Positions 1 through 10,307 of a DNA stretch of 64,000 nt are shown here, in pieces; positions within the stretch are counted from its first letter, which is position 1; every line of letters starts with the position of its first letter. Origin of the DNA: Lotus japonicus (Eukaryota; Streptophyta; Magnoliopsida; Fabales; Fabaceae). Under the pieces are notes generated by a model that saw nothing but the letters and a program-made list of their open reading frames with translations, had not been told where the DNA came from and searched no databases. Where the stretch lies: contig NC_080045.1 of assembly GCF_012489685.1 (NCBI RefSeq), positions 1,245,001 to 1,309,000 of the forward strand, read 5' to 3'. Position numbers and translations under genes: made by a program.

Positions 1-561
1 GCCACAGTGATTGGTAAACACAATGAACAATCAGAGTTTGAACGTAATCAAACAACACAGAACCCTTCTTTGCTTTATAGAATCAGTGAGCAAAGAGGAT
101 TCACAAATAACAAAGAACGAAGCACACTAACAAATCCTAAAACACACGATCTCTCTCTATCAGCTTCGGTTCACTTCACGTTATAGGTCTTCATCCTTTT
201 ATAGACTTCAGCAGCGGTAGCATGGGCTTTAGGGTTAGCACGGGCTGAAGAAACAGATTCCAATAACAGCAATTTGAAAACGCAATCTTGATAGATTCGG
301 TTTCTTACTGCACAAGTAAAGATAGAAATCAATCTTTTAACAAAGATTGTTTCAACAAATAACAACCCAACAACTAAAACCCTTCTGAGATAGTTACTTG
401 CTCCTCAAGTAACTCAAAACATATCTTCAACAAATCTTCAGAAGGCCCATAACAGAAACACAAGCTGAGGACTGATGTCCTAGCCTCACGAGGTCAGATG
501 CCACGACATCTGCTTCGACAATCAGTTGTTTTGACAAAATGCAAGGCAACATGTTCCAACA
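1..561 (-). repeat. 3' LTR of the left Sirevirus (partial)
   Basis: Positions 1-561 match 8761-9321 base for base. On the minus strand the LTR starts TGTTGGAACATG at 561, directly after a polypurine tract. About 314 bp of its far end lie beyond the window. The TATA box copy is at 196-203. Short ORFs here are not supported as genes. Confidence 0.95.
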
Positions 562-660
562 ATCTCCCCCTTTGTCAAATTTTGTCTAAAACAACTCACA
601 ATCAGAGAGGATAAAAAACTAGAGAGACAATTCTCCCCCTTAGTCAGAGCTCCCCCTCAA
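561..660 (-). other. Multiple polypurine tracts next to the 3' LTR
   Basis: Read on the minus strand there are three GGGGGAG-type purine runs: 573-563 (the one touching the LTR), 641-631 and 660-649. The LTR-proximal run is the expected plus-strand DNA primer. Repeated copies upstream of the 3' LTR are a known Sirevirus trait. Confidence 0.8.
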
Positions 661-1485
661 ATTGATGCATCTACACAACCAACTACCATACTTCAGAAGA
701 CATAGTCGGAACAACCACTTAGCAGCACAAACACAAAACCAAAGGTACAATCAGCCTTAGCACATGATGACACCAAAATAGATTAGCTTGAACATCATCG
801 TATCAGAAATACTACCATCAGAAGCTGGCAGCACATACCCAGAAGAACAACTAACAGAAATACTGCTCATCAGAAGCACCATCAGAAATACTGCTCATCA
901 GAAGAAAATACTGCTCATCAGAAGTAACATTTCAGAAAACAAACATAGCCATCGTCTTGAAACTTGTCTTCAGACCAGAGCTAACACTATCAGAACACAC
1001 ATAGCACAGTAGAAACAGAAGCAACTTCACCTAACTTCTGAGAACATAAACATCTGAACCAAAACAAACTTCTGATCTGCGAACATCTGAACAGAACCAA
1101 CTTCTAAACCACTAACTTCTGAACATAAACAACTTCTGAAACACAAGCTTCTGAACATAAACAACTTCTGAAACACAAGCTTCTGAACATAAACAACTTC
1201 TGAAACACAAGCTTCTGAACATAAACAACTTCTGAAACTTCAAAACATCAGAAAAACACTGTTCACAAACATCTGAAAACACTGTTCACAAACTTCTGAA
1301 ACTTCAATCTGAAAACACTGTTCACAAACTTCTGAAACTTCAATCTGAAAACACTGTTCACAAACTTATCCGAACATCTGAACATAAATCTTCACTTAAA
1401 CACATACTACTGAAAACACATACTACTCCCCCCTTTTTAGCACAAATTTGCAAAGGGTGCACGAATACATCAAAAATAAAACGAA
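661..1485 (-). other. Non-coding 3' region rich in CTTCTGA/TCAGAAG
   Basis: This is the stretch between the end of the env-position ORF and the polypurine tracts. It is built largely of short variants of TCAGAAG, CATCTGAAC and CTTCTGAAAC and holds two tandem arrays (listed separately). An open frame at 788-1012 on the plus strand is only a by-product of the repeats. I see no supported gene here. Confidence 0.7.
1116..1372. repeat. Two short tandem arrays (32 bp and about 36 bp units)
   Basis: At 1116-1240 a 32 bp unit starting CTTCTGAACATAAAC recurs at 1116, 1148, 1180 and 1212. At about 1254-1372 a unit of about 36 bp containing ACACTGTTCACAAAC recurs three times with small changes. Both contain the CTTCTGAA motif that dominates this part of the element. 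Confidence 0.85.
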
Positions 1486-3534
1486 CTAGCCTTCAGAACT
1501 GCAGTCCTTTCCCGATCCTTCTGCACTTTCCTCTGCACACTCTTCAGATCCTTCCTCCTCTTCATTACACACATTCGGAGCAGCAGCACTTTGGTCACCT
1601 TCTCGACGTTCTTCTTCTTGTAACTTGAGTAGCAACGCATCAACTTTGAGCTTCCTGGCAGTGCTCACCCTGATTGTCTCCTGCAAAGCCTTGGAAACTT
1701 CCTGTAATTCAGCAATTATGGCCTGAGTGCCAGATTCAGTCACAGGAGAAGCAGATGTTCTGCTAGTTGGTAAGGCAATGTCTAGAACATGTGGCTCCAT
1801 AAACAAACGTTGATCCAAAGTGATTGGAACGCCACAAGACATAGCCACATCATCAGCCCTGAGAATCTGAGGATGTTGCTTCAGAATGATCTCAGTTAGA
1901 AGCGAAGGAAATGAAACAGGCAGCTTCACAGCACAAGTATCAGCATGCTACAATGTCTGCTCAAACACAAAAGTTCCAAAGTCAAAAACCATAGACTTTC
2001 CAATCCTATAGATCAATTTGGCAAGCGTGGCAGAAACACCAGAAGTATGTTGAGTAGGAACCCAATTCACAGCACCAATCCTGTTCAGAATAGCATACTT
2101 CACACTCAGATTTCCAGTAGACAACAACTTCTTGCTGGGCCACTTCTTTACATAACCTGCAGTAAGCTCCTTGGCAACATCATCCATGGACACTTCTTCA
2201 TCAACAAATTCAATAGCACTTCTGCCAAGTGCTTGATTGATCACAGCAGGTGAGAACACAACACATTCAGCTCTCACATAGACTTTCCTGAATTCTGCAC
2301 TATCAGGACGTCCCACATCAACAGAGAGATTTACCAAGAACTCTCTCACAAGCCTCTCATAGCACCTACCAACATTCTGAATAGTCTTCATCAGACCTGC
2401 TTTCTCAATAAGTGCAATAACATCTCTACATTCAAGAACATCAGAGCCAACTTCCCTTTCCTTGGCCATTCTCCTCTTGCAAACAAACTTCCACTTCTGA
2501 ACATTCTCTTCTAAGTGGAAGGACACTCTATCAATAGGGACAGCAGGAACATTCTGAGGAACACGCTTACCAGAAAACTTCTTTTTATCAGAAGATCGAA
2601 TGTCCTGAACACCGACTTCAACATCTGACTCAGAGTCTTCAACTTCAACTGGAATCTTCCTCTGCTTCTTCTCAGTGGGAGCCTTTGCTTCCTTTTGCTT
2701 CCCCTTACTCTTCACACTGGCCTGTCTGGATTTCTTTGATGGAGTAGGTGTGATCTCAGGAGAAGAAATCCTTCTTTTCTTCTTCATTCTCGCAGCAACA
2801 CTATCAGCAAAAGTCTCAGTCAGAGGAACATCATCAGAAGCATCATCAGAGATGTTCTGAACAGAGGCTGGATTAGCATCCTTCGACGAGGATGAAACAG
2901 AGATATTAGGCGTGGTAGCATCGCCTGAATTTTCATGAGAAGTGGAATCCTTTCCAGGAGTTTCTTGAGCAGAACTTCCCTTAGACCTAGTTGTCTCAAC
3001 ATCAGCCACAACATCAGGCACAACATCAGGAGGCGATTTCACTGGAGAATCTTCATCATTGATTTCTTCTTCGTCAGGAACATCCTCAAGGATAGGAACA
3101 TTCGGAGCTTTGCTATTCTTGACCTGTGATTTGTAGACCTTACACGTTGGGTTTCTTGATCGCATCTTCTTGGAGGCTTTCTTGGACACAGAAGACGGTT
3201 GAGAAGGATCACTCTTCAAACCCATACACTTGACTCCTTTAGCAGTTCTTTCAATCTTGGCCTTGACAGATTCCTTCTTTCCTGAACTTTGAGACATGAC
3301 GAATCGAGAGGAAATACAAGAAAAGTACAGAACAATGAAACAGATTTGCAAATCAGAGATGATGAGTCTTGAAGAAGATAGATGCACAAGCGGTTGAGAG
3401 AACACAATTTGCCCGTTGGAGGTAGTTATAGGAAATGTGAACCATGAAGTAACTTTCTCTCTGCTGATGTCACAACGGCTGTTAATGATGACCAAGAATA
3501 AACTAGCCGTTGACACACTAGGGCACGCTAATTG
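1486..3534 (-). pseudogene. Env-position ORF3 of the left Sirevirus, reached by stop readthrough, with one internal TAG
   Basis: The frame opens directly after the gag-pol TAG (3537-3535) with no stop until TAG at 1950-1948, then runs on open to 1486. An internal AUG start would be at 3297 (MSQSSGKKES). The first half is low-complexity, basic and acidic, with many Ser, Lys, Asp and Glu residues. The region around 2550-1950 is a folded domain of the type annotated as 'putative plant transposon protein', common after pol in legume copia elements. The tail is coiled-coil-like then acidic. I see no clear signal peptide or transmembrane helix in the readthrough product, so 'envelope' is positional only. 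The TAG at 1950-1948 is followed by CAT, not the leaky CAA context, so it is probably a nonsense mutation. Confidence 0.8.
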
Positions 3535-3537
3535 CTA
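3529..3537 (-). promoter_or_regulatory. Predicted translational readthrough site UAG-CAA-UUA
   Basis: The gag-pol frame ends GCA TAG, followed by CAA TTA (3537-3529). The frame then continues open for more than 500 codons into ORF3. This nonanucleotide is the tobamovirus-type leaky stop context (UAG-CAR-YYA). Stop suppression to make the env-like protein has been reported for soybean SIRE1. The match and the frame continuity are seen; suppression in this element is inferred. Confidence 0.8.
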
Positions 3538-6500
3538 TGCATCAGAAAGACAAATCCCTAGACTTCCTCTTAATTTTTCAAAAGTGATAGCATCAAGGGG
3601 TTTTGTGAAAATATCAGCCAACTGCTTGTCAGTTGTCACATGCTCCAAGTTGACAATTTTATCCTCCACCAAGTCTCTAATGAAATGATGTCTAATATCA
3701 ATATGCTTGGTCCTGCTATGCTGTATGGGATTCTTGGAAATATTGATTGCACTGAGATTGTCGCAGTACAATGTCATGACATCCTGTTCAACATCATACT
3801 CTTTCAACATTTGCTTCATCCACATGAGTTGAGTACAACTACTTCCGGCTGCAATATACTCTGCTTCAGCTGTAGACAATGAGACACAGTTCTGCTTCTT
3901 GCTAAACCATGAAATCAAATTATTCCCTAGGAAGAAACATCCACCAGATGTGCTCTTTCTATCATCTGCACTACCGGCCCAATCTGCATCACAGAAACCA
4001 ACTAAAGAAGAATTTGTATCATGAGTATAGAGAATACCATAGTCACTCGTGCCATTGATGTACTTGATAATTCTCTTGACTTGTAGCAGATGACTAGCCT
4101 TAGGAGCTGCTTGAAATCTTGCACATACACCAACTGCAAAGGTGATATCTGGTCTGCTAGCAGTGAGATACAACAAGCTTCCAATCATGCTTCTATAGAG
4201 ACTTTGATCAACATCTTCTCCTTGCTCATCTTTGGACATCTTGATGTGTGTAGCAGCAGGAGTTCTCTTGTGACCAGCCTTTTCAAGACCAAATTTCTTG
4301 ACTAGGCCTTTAGCATACTTACTCTGAGATATGAACATAGAATCCTCCATTTGTTTGACTTGTAGTCCTAGAAAATAGTTCAATTCACCAACTAGGCTCA
4401 TCTCAAATTCAGATTTCATTTGTCGGACGAAATGCTCCACCATTGAGTTTGACATTCCTCCAAAGACAATGTCATCCACATAAATCTGTGCTATCATGAG
4501 CTTACCTCTGTCATTCTTCACAAACAGAGTTTTATCAATTCCACCCTTGTTGTACCCATTGCTTACAAGAAATTCAGTTAACCTTTCATACCAAGCCCTA
4601 GGTGCTTGCTTCAAACCATACAAGGCCTTCCTCAACTTGTACACATGATCTGGATGATGCGGATCTGTAAATCCTTTAGGTTGTTCAACATAGACTTCTT
4701 CATTCAAATAACCATTCAGAAAAGCACTCTTCACATCCATCTGATAAAGTCTGAACTTCAAAAGACAAGCAACACCTAACAAGAGTCTTATAGATTCCAG
4801 TCTAGCTACTGGAGCAAAGGTCTCATCAAAATCAACTCCTTCTATCTGAGTATATCCTTGAGCAACAAGCCTTGCTTTATTCCTTGTGACTGTTCCAGCT
4901 TCATCTGATTTGTTCTTGAAGATCCACTTAGTGCCAATGATGTTTACTTCTTCAGGTCTAGGCACTAACTCCCACACTTCATTTCTTCTGAACTGCTCTA
5001 GCTCTTCTTGCATAGCATTTATCCAGTATTCATCAGTGAGAGCTTCATTAACATTCTTGGGTTCTATCTTAGAGATGAAACAACTGTGAGCAATTATACT
5101 TCTGGATCTGGTAGTCACCCCTTCTTGAAGATTACCAATAATGTTTTCTTGAGGATGATTCTTCTGAACCCTGATTGATGGAGCTTTGTTTGTTGTGATA
5201 TCTTTGTCTTCCTTTTCATCAGCACTTGTTTCTGACTCATTGTCGAGGGCGGTTGCTGGAGCATTAGCTGGAACATCAACACCATCATCATCTTCATTCA
5301 GAACTGCTTCTTCCTTCTTGCTTGGTTCATCATCCACAGTCACATTCACAGATTCCATCATGGTCCTTGTGCGAGAGTTAAAAACTCTATAAGCTTTGCT
5401 GTTCATAGAATACCCCATGAAAATTCCTTCATCACTTCTAGGATCAAGCTTCCTCTTAGGATCACGATCTGCAAGAATATAACATTTACTTCCAAATATG
5501 TGAAAGTATTTTACAGACGGCTTTCTACCTTTCCATAGCTCATATTGTGTAGAGGATGTCCCTGCCCTGATGGTGACTCTATTATGTATGTAACAAGCAG
5601 TACTCATGGCTTCAGCCCAGAATTGGTGTGGAATCTTCTTAGCATGTAACATTACTCTAGCTGATTCCTGGAGAGTTCTATTTTTCCTTTCAACAATTCC
5701 ATTCTGCTGTGGAGTGATGGGGGCAGAAAATTCATGGCTAATACCTTCAGTTCCACAGAACTCCAAGAATTTTGAATTCTCAAACTCTCTTCCATGATCA
5801 CTTCTGATTCTTACAATCACACAGTCCTTCTCATTCTGAAGTCTCAAACATAAATTCTTGCATATTTCAAAAGTCTCTGATTTTTCTCTCATAAATTCAA
5901 CCCATGTATACCTTGAAAAATCATCTACACAGACAAACACATACCTTTTTCCTCCCAAGCTTTCAACCTGCATGGGACCCATGAGATCCATGTGAAGCAA
6001 TTCCAGAACCTTCGTCGTGGTCTGATGCTGGAGCATCTTGTGTGGCACCTTGGTTTGCTTACCAATCTGACATTCTCCACATAGCTTTCCTTCTCCCAAG
6101 CTCAAATTGGGCAATCCCCTTATTGCTTCATCAGCAATGATCTTTTGCATGCTCCTGTAGTTGAGATGTCCTAGTCTTTGATGCCATACATTCACCTCAT
6201 CTTCTTTAGTTAACAAACATCTGGAAACATGAGCTTTTTCTTCTGATGTCCACATGTAACAGTTGTCCTTTGATCTGACTCCTCTCATCACAACTCTCTC
6301 ATCGTCAGTGGTCACAACACATTCTATCTTATTGAACTTCACATCATACCCTTGATCACACAGTTGACTTATGCTGATTAGGTTGGCAGTTAAGCCATTT
6401 ACAAGTAACACATTGTTCAAGTTAGGAGATTCTGTGCTAACAAGCTTTCCTACTCCCTTGATCTTTCCTTTAGCTCCATCTCCAAAAGTGACATAGTTGG

Positions 6501-8382
6501 TGGAGTGACTTCTGATATCTTGCAAGAAGCTCTTGTTTCCTGTCATGTGCTTTGAGCAGCCACTATCAAAATACCAATCTTCCTTTGATGATGCTCTGAA
6601 GGACGTGTAAGCTACCTGACATCTGACTTCACCCTTGGGCTTCCATTCCTTCCTCATCTGAACAGGTTTTTTATCGTGCATCTGAGGATAACCATATAAC
6701 CTGTAACAGTAGGGCTTTATGTGACCATTCTTACCACAGTAGTGACACTTCCAAGGTACAATCTTCTCAAGCTTGAGCTGGGATTTCACATGTTGAGGTA
6801 CATGTCTGAGCAATGAATCTGACAACTGATAATTTCTAGGCTTCTTGAATTCAGTTTGTTTCGCAGCAGACACAAATTTCTTTGAACCTTTCTGATTTTC
6901 TTTGTTTGCAGTTCTATAGTCAAAGCCAATTCCCTTCAAACTCCCTCCTTGCTTGCTAGTTTCCTTCAGAATTTCATCAAGCATATCAGAACCACTGTTC
7001 AACATTCTAACAGATTTGTGAGTAGCTTCAAGCTTTCTTGTCAGAGTTGCCACTTCCTCTTGAAGTCCTGCATTAATCAACACTAGATTAGCCTTTTCCA
7101 TAACATCAGCATTATTAAACTTACTTTGCCATTCCTCCAGATCTTCCTTCAGCTTTGTGCTGAGCTCTTTCAGCCTTTCATTCTGAGAGACAAGTTGTTC
7201 TATCTCACTTTGCTTTTCTCTCACAAGTTTACATGCTTCTTCCCACTTGATGTGTAGCAGCTTGTAAGTCTCAGCCAGTTCCTCATCTGTAATGTCCTCA
7301 TCACTTGTATCAGACTCATAGACAGTTCCAGAGAAAGCATTGACTTTGTTTGCAGATATCTCCTCCTCATCTTCAGTGTCTTCATCTGACCAAGTTACCA
7401 TCATACCTTTCTTCTGCTTCTTTAGATAAGTGGCGCATTCAGATCTGATGTGACCATATCCTTCACATTCATGACACTGCACTCCTTTATTCTGACCAGA
7501 TTTTTCGTCTTCTTTGGTCTTCCTCTGTGAATTAGTAAATTTGGGTTTGTTATCGAGCTTCATGTCCTGGACATTAGGCCTGGTTCTTTTATCAATCTTT
7601 CTCAATGCTCTGTTGAATTTTCTTGCTAGCATGGCCAGAGCCTCAGTCAGATTTTCACCCTCACAATCTTCATCATCACCTTCATCAGTGTTTGACACAA
7701 AAGCAATACTCTTATTCTTCTTCTCAGATTTTCCACTCAGTTTCAACTCAAATGTCTGCAAAGAGCCAATAAGTTCATCAACCTTCATGTTCTCAATGTC
7801 TTGAGCCTCCTCAATTGCAGTGACTTTCATAGCAAACTTCTGAGGAAGAGATCTCAGGATCTTCCTTACAAGCTTCTCATCTGACATAGGTTCTCCCAAA
7901 GCAAATGAAGCATTAGACAAGTCACGGACACGCATGTGGAATTCTGAAATAGTCTCTTCTTCAGTCATCATCAGATTTTCAAATTGAGTAGTAAGCATCT
8001 GAAGCCTTGACATCCTCACTCGAGTAGTTCCTTCATGTGCAGTTTTCAGAATTTCCCAAGCATCCTTTGCCACAGTACACGTATTGATCAGCCTAAACAT
8101 ATTCTTGTCAACTCCATTAAAAATAGCATTCAGAGCCTTTGAATTTCCAAGTGCAGCTTCATCTTCAACACTGGTCCATTCTTCTTCAGGTTTTTCAACA
8201 ACAGTAGTAGAGGTGCCTTCAACCTCAGCCTTAGTGGGGTGCTTCCAACCCTTGACAATAGCTTTCCAAGTCTTGTTGTCAATAGATTTGAGAAAGGCTG
8301 TCATGCGAACCTTCCAGTAGTCATAGTTAGTACCATCCAGAATGGGTGGCCTATTGACTGATCCTCCCTCCTTGTTATCCAT
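3535..8382 (-). CDS. gag-pol: Gag-Pol polyprotein, intact, Sirevirus Ty1/copia
   Basis: A single 1615-codon frame carries all replication functions. I chose the ATG at 8382 ([10 protein letters not shown]), 51 nt inside the primer site; the frame is open further upstream only into the LTR. Gag occupies about residues 1-560, with zinc knuckles [14 protein letters not shown] (303-316) and [14 protein letters not shown] (546-559) separated by a coiled coil (about 365-455). Protease has DSG at 606-608. Pre-integrase zinc residues follow (about 735-772). Integrase has D799, D862 and E898, with the 35-residue spacing of a D,D35E enzyme. RT carries YVDD at 1301-1304. RNase H with the DADWAG motif and the terminal ADIFTKPL stretch ends the protein. 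No stop, frameshift or catalytic loss is visible, so the element could be autonomous. Confidence 0.96.
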   Translation of the reverse strand: MDNKEGGSVNRPPILDGTNYDYWKVRMTAFLKSIDNKTWKAIVKGWKHPTKAEVEGTSTTVVEKPEEEWTSVEDEAALGNSKALNAIFNGVDKNMFRLINTCTVAKDAWEILKTAHEGTTRVRMSRLQMLTTQFENLMMTEEETISEFHMRVRDLSNASFALGEPMSDEKLVRKILRSLPQKFAMKVTAIEEAQDIENMKVDELIGSLQTFELKLSGKSEKKNKSIAFVSNTDEGDDEDCEGENLTEALAMLARKFNRALRKIDKRTRPNVQDMKLDNKPKFTNSQRKTKEDEKSGQNKGVQCHECEGYGHIRSECATYLKKQKKGMMVTWSDEDTEDEEEISANKVNAFSGTVYESDTSDEDITDEELAETYKLLHIKWEEACKLVREKQSEIEQLVSQNERLKELSTKLKEDLEEWQSKFNNADVMEKANLVLINAGLQEEVATLTRKLEATHKSVRMLNSGSDMLDEILKETSKQGGSLKGIGFDYRTANKENQKGSKKFVSAAKQTEFKKPRNYQLSDSLLRHVPQHVKSQLKLEKIVPWKCHYCGKNGHIKPYCYRLYGYPQMHDKKPVQMRKEWKPKGEVRCQVAYTSFRASSKEDWYFDSGCSKHMTGNKSFLQDIRSHSTNYVTFGDGAKGKIKGVGKLVSTESPNLNNVLLVNGLTANLISISQLCDQGYDVKFNKIECVVTTDDERVVMRGVRSKDNCYMWTSEEKAHVSRCLLTKEDEVNVWHQRLGHLNYRSMQKIIADEAIRGLPNLSLGEGKLCGECQIGKQTKVPHKMLQHQTTTKVLELLHMDLMGPMQVESLGGKRYVFVCVDDFSRYTWVEFMREKSETFEICKNLCLRLQNEKDCVIVRIRSDHGREFENSKFLEFCGTEGISHEFSAPITPQQNGIVERKNRTLQESARVMLHAKKIPHQFWAEAMSTACYIHNRVTIRAGTSSTQYELWKGRKPSVKYFHIFGSKCYILADRDPKRKLDPRSDEGIFMGYSMNSKAYRVFNSRTRTMMESVNVTVDDEPSKKEEAVLNEDDDGVDVPANAPATALDNESETSADEKEDKDITTNKAPSIRVQKNHPQENIIGNLQEGVTTRSRSIIAHSCFISKIEPKNVNEALTDEYWINAMQEELEQFRRNEVWELVPRPEEVNIIGTKWIFKNKSDEAGTVTRNKARLVAQGYTQIEGVDFDETFAPVARLESIRLLLGVACLLKFRLYQMDVKSAFLNGYLNEEVYVEQPKGFTDPHHPDHVYKLRKALYGLKQAPRAWYERLTEFLVSNGYNKGGIDKTLFVKNDRGKLMIAQIYVDDIVFGGMSNSMVEHFVRQMKSEFEMSLVGELNYFLGLQVKQMEDSMFISQSKYAKGLVKKFGLEKAGHKRTPAATHIKMSKDEQGEDVDQSLYRSMIGSLLYLTASRPDITFAVGVCARFQAAPKASHLLQVKRIIKYINGTSDYGILYTHDTNSSLVGFCDADWAGSADDRKSTSGGCFFLGNNLISWFSKKQNCVSLSTAEAEYIAAGSSCTQLMWMKQMLKEYDVEQDVMTLYCDNLSAINISKNPIQHSRTKHIDIRHHFIRDLVEDKIVNLEHVTTDKQLADIFTKPLDAITFEKLRGSLGICLSDA

Positions 8383-8432
8383 GAGAACTTGAATAAACTC
8401 CCTGGAGCTCACCCAACCAGAACAGGGTGCCT

Positions 8433-8444
8433 GCTCTGATGCCA
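8433..8444 (-). other. Primer binding site for initiator tRNA-Met
   Basis: The minus strand reads TGGCATCAGAGC two bases inside the 5' LTR end. It matches the usual TGGTATCAGAGC complement of the tRNA-Met 3' end except for one T-to-C change at 8441. The adjacent LTR end is TACA at 8447. Confidence 0.85.
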
Positions 8445-8446
8445 AT

Positions 8447-9321
8447 TGTAATTCAGGTTCCCTCTGATACGATTGTCCTACACGATGCTGGGACAAGAGG
8501 TTCGACAATCGCTTAACAATAAACAAAACTTAACAACAAAACAATAACACTCAGAAGTTGTTAACCCAGTTCAGTGAAAACTTTCACCTACGTCTGGAGG
8601 GTTTGCACCCAAAGAAAGGAAATCCACTATCTCAAGATTCAGGAATTACAGACACTCATGAACACCTCAGTTCATAGTTCACTTCCTAATCTACCTAGTG
8701 TATTTCTACTTAGAATCTCAACCTAAGTATGAGAGCCCCTCTCACTTTCTCTCAATCACTGCCACAGTGATTGGTAAACACAATGAACAATCAGAGTTTG
8801 AACGTAATCAAACAACACAGAACCCTTCTTTGCTTTATAGAATCAGTGAGCAAAGAGGATTCACAAATAACAAAGAACGAAGCACACTAACAAATCCTAA
8901 AACACACGATCTCTCTCTATCAGCTTCGGTTCACTTCACGTTATAGGTCTTCATCCTTTTATAGACTTCAGCAGCGGTAGCATGGGCTTTAGGGTTAGCA
9001 CGGGCTGAAGAAACAGATTCCAATAACAGCAATTTGAAAACGCAATCTTGATAGATTCGGTTTCTTACTGCACAAGTAAAGATAGAAATCAATCTTTTAA
9101 CAAAGATTGTTTCAACAAATAACAACCCAACAACTAAAACCCTTCTGAGATAGTTACTTGCTCCTCAAGTAACTCAAAACATATCTTCAACAAATCTTCA
9201 GAAGGCCCATAACAGAAACACAAGCTGAGGACTGATGTCCTAGCCTCACGAGGTCAGATGCCACGACATCTGCTTCGACAATCAGTTGTTTTGACAAAAT
9301 GCAAGGCAACATGTTCCAACA
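8447..9321 (-). repeat. 5' LTR of the left Sirevirus (875 bp)
   Basis: It begins TGTTGGAACATG (9321) and ends TACA (8447) on the minus strand. The left boundary is set by the primer site and the right boundary by satellite DNA starting at 9322. It is identical to the partner LTR over the 561 bp that can be compared. Confidence 0.95.
8955..8964 (-). promoter_or_regulatory. LTR TATA box
   Basis: The minus strand reads CTATAAAAGG, about 360 bp into the LTR, a suitable place for the U3 promoter. The matching copy in the 3' LTR is at 195-204. Confidence 0.6.
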
Positions 9322-9332
9322 CCATGGCATGC
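9322..9332 (+). repeat. 11 bp satellite remnant between two insertions
   Basis: CCATGGCATGC is the start of a satellite monomer segment (compare CCATGGCATGCCTCG at 13682 and elsewhere). It is trapped between the Sirevirus end at 9321 and the solo LTR start at 9333. The last five bases are the left target duplication of the solo LTR. Confidence 0.85.
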
Positions 9333-10130
9333 TGTAAGACCCTAACCGTGCTTGTGTATTACTTAAGTGATTTATTGAATAAAAGTGAAATTTCTAGTGA
9401 AGTTTGATTTAATTGCTAATCTGTTCGTTACCTTGTGTGAATTTTTGAGAGATCTTAAAGACCTAATTTTGAAAATCTTTCTTCATGAGAGTTGTAGCCC
9501 TCTGAGTTAGCTAAATCCTCTCGTTGTTTCAGGTCATTCCGACCTCTGTAGCCCGAGATAGTCATGTTTTAGTGACGGAAGGTCAGGCTGTATTGTACTA
9601 GCAATTTTGCTAGAAGAAATTTTCTTAATTCCGAATTTATTTCTTTAAAATCAAGGGAAGGAGTTTGCCTTGATTTATTTTTATCCTCTTAATCAGTAGT
9701 TAGGAGGGTAATTAGTTGGGCTTGGGCCAAGTTATGAAGGGAGAAGAGAAAAGGAAAACCTAGCCCATGATGTATGCTAGCCGATTTCACTTAGGGAAGG
9801 AGAGGAGTGTTTGTTCACTTGGTTTGCTTGAGTTAAGGGGATTATTGGGGGTTATGTCTCCTAGTTATTGCAGATCAGTTTTGGTCAAGAGAATTATGGG
9901 CTAATGATGAGCATTAATGCCTTGTCCCCTTTCAAATTGGTGAAGTTTGTGAAGGTCCTTGTACATGCTAGTGAGGCCGTGGGTTTAGGGGTAAAAAGGG
10001 AAGGGGTTTTCAGTTTTTTTGAGAGATCAAAAAGGGCAGAGTTAGAACACATTTCCACACTTCCATTCTCATCACACATTCAGCAAAAGAAAGAAAGAAA
10101 GAGAGAGTGAGAGGGAGAGAGGAAGGCCGT

Positions 10131-10195
10131 GGAAGAGAAGAAGAAGAAAAGAAGGAAAAAGAAGAAGAAGAAGAAGAAGAAGAAGAAGAAGAAGC
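10131..10195 (+). repeat. GAA/AAG-rich microsatellite in the solo LTR
   Basis: An almost pure AAG run is embedded in a purine-rich stretch just upstream of the possible splice donor at 10306. In the related gypsy LTR the same place is GA-rich (about 30610-30680), so it may be part of a 5' leader. Confidence 0.8.
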
Positions 10196-10305
10196 CGTGG
10201 AGGAGCAAGGGTGAGGAGGAGATTTCGAGCAAGGAGAAGGGAGCAAGGATCATTCTCTTTGAATCATTTATCTTCACCTATTCTTCTCAAAACACTAAGA
10301 CTAAG

Positions 10306-10307
10306 GT
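10306..10307 (+). promoter_or_regulatory. Possible 5' splice donor in the solo LTR
   Basis: The context CTAAG|GTAAGG is a strong plant donor. The same element (AG|GTAAGG) stands at 30729 and 37104 in the gypsy LTRs and, on the minus strand, at 53062 in the other solo LTR. Recurrence in three families is seen; splicing is inferred. Confidence 0.4.

Larger units (their letters stand above)
1..9321 (-). mobile_element. Sirevirus-type Ty1/copia LTR retrotransposon, near full length
   Basis: On the minus strand the order is 5' LTR (9321-8447), tRNA-Met primer site, gag-pol, leaky stop, env-position ORF, tandem-repeat region, several polypurine tracts and 3' LTR (561 to beyond position 1). The pol order PR-IN-RT-RH marks Ty1/copia. 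The long gag with two zinc knuckles, the extra ORF after pol and the repeated polypurine tracts mark the Sirevirus genus. The right end abuts satellite DNA (CCATGGCATGC, 9322-9332), so the element sits inside the satellite. The left end and the second target-site copy lie outside the window. The 561 bp visible in both LTRs are identical, which implies a very recent insertion. Confidence 0.95.

Noticed and set aside
171..365. 64-codon minus-strand frame in the Sirevirus LTR (and 8931-9125)
   Set aside because: It spans the LTR promoter region, has no homologue in the other family and no supporting signals.
1486..3534. A true envelope glycoprotein
   Set aside because: The readthrough product shows no clear signal peptide, membrane helix or fusion-type features; only the position after pol supports the name, so I call it env-position ORF.
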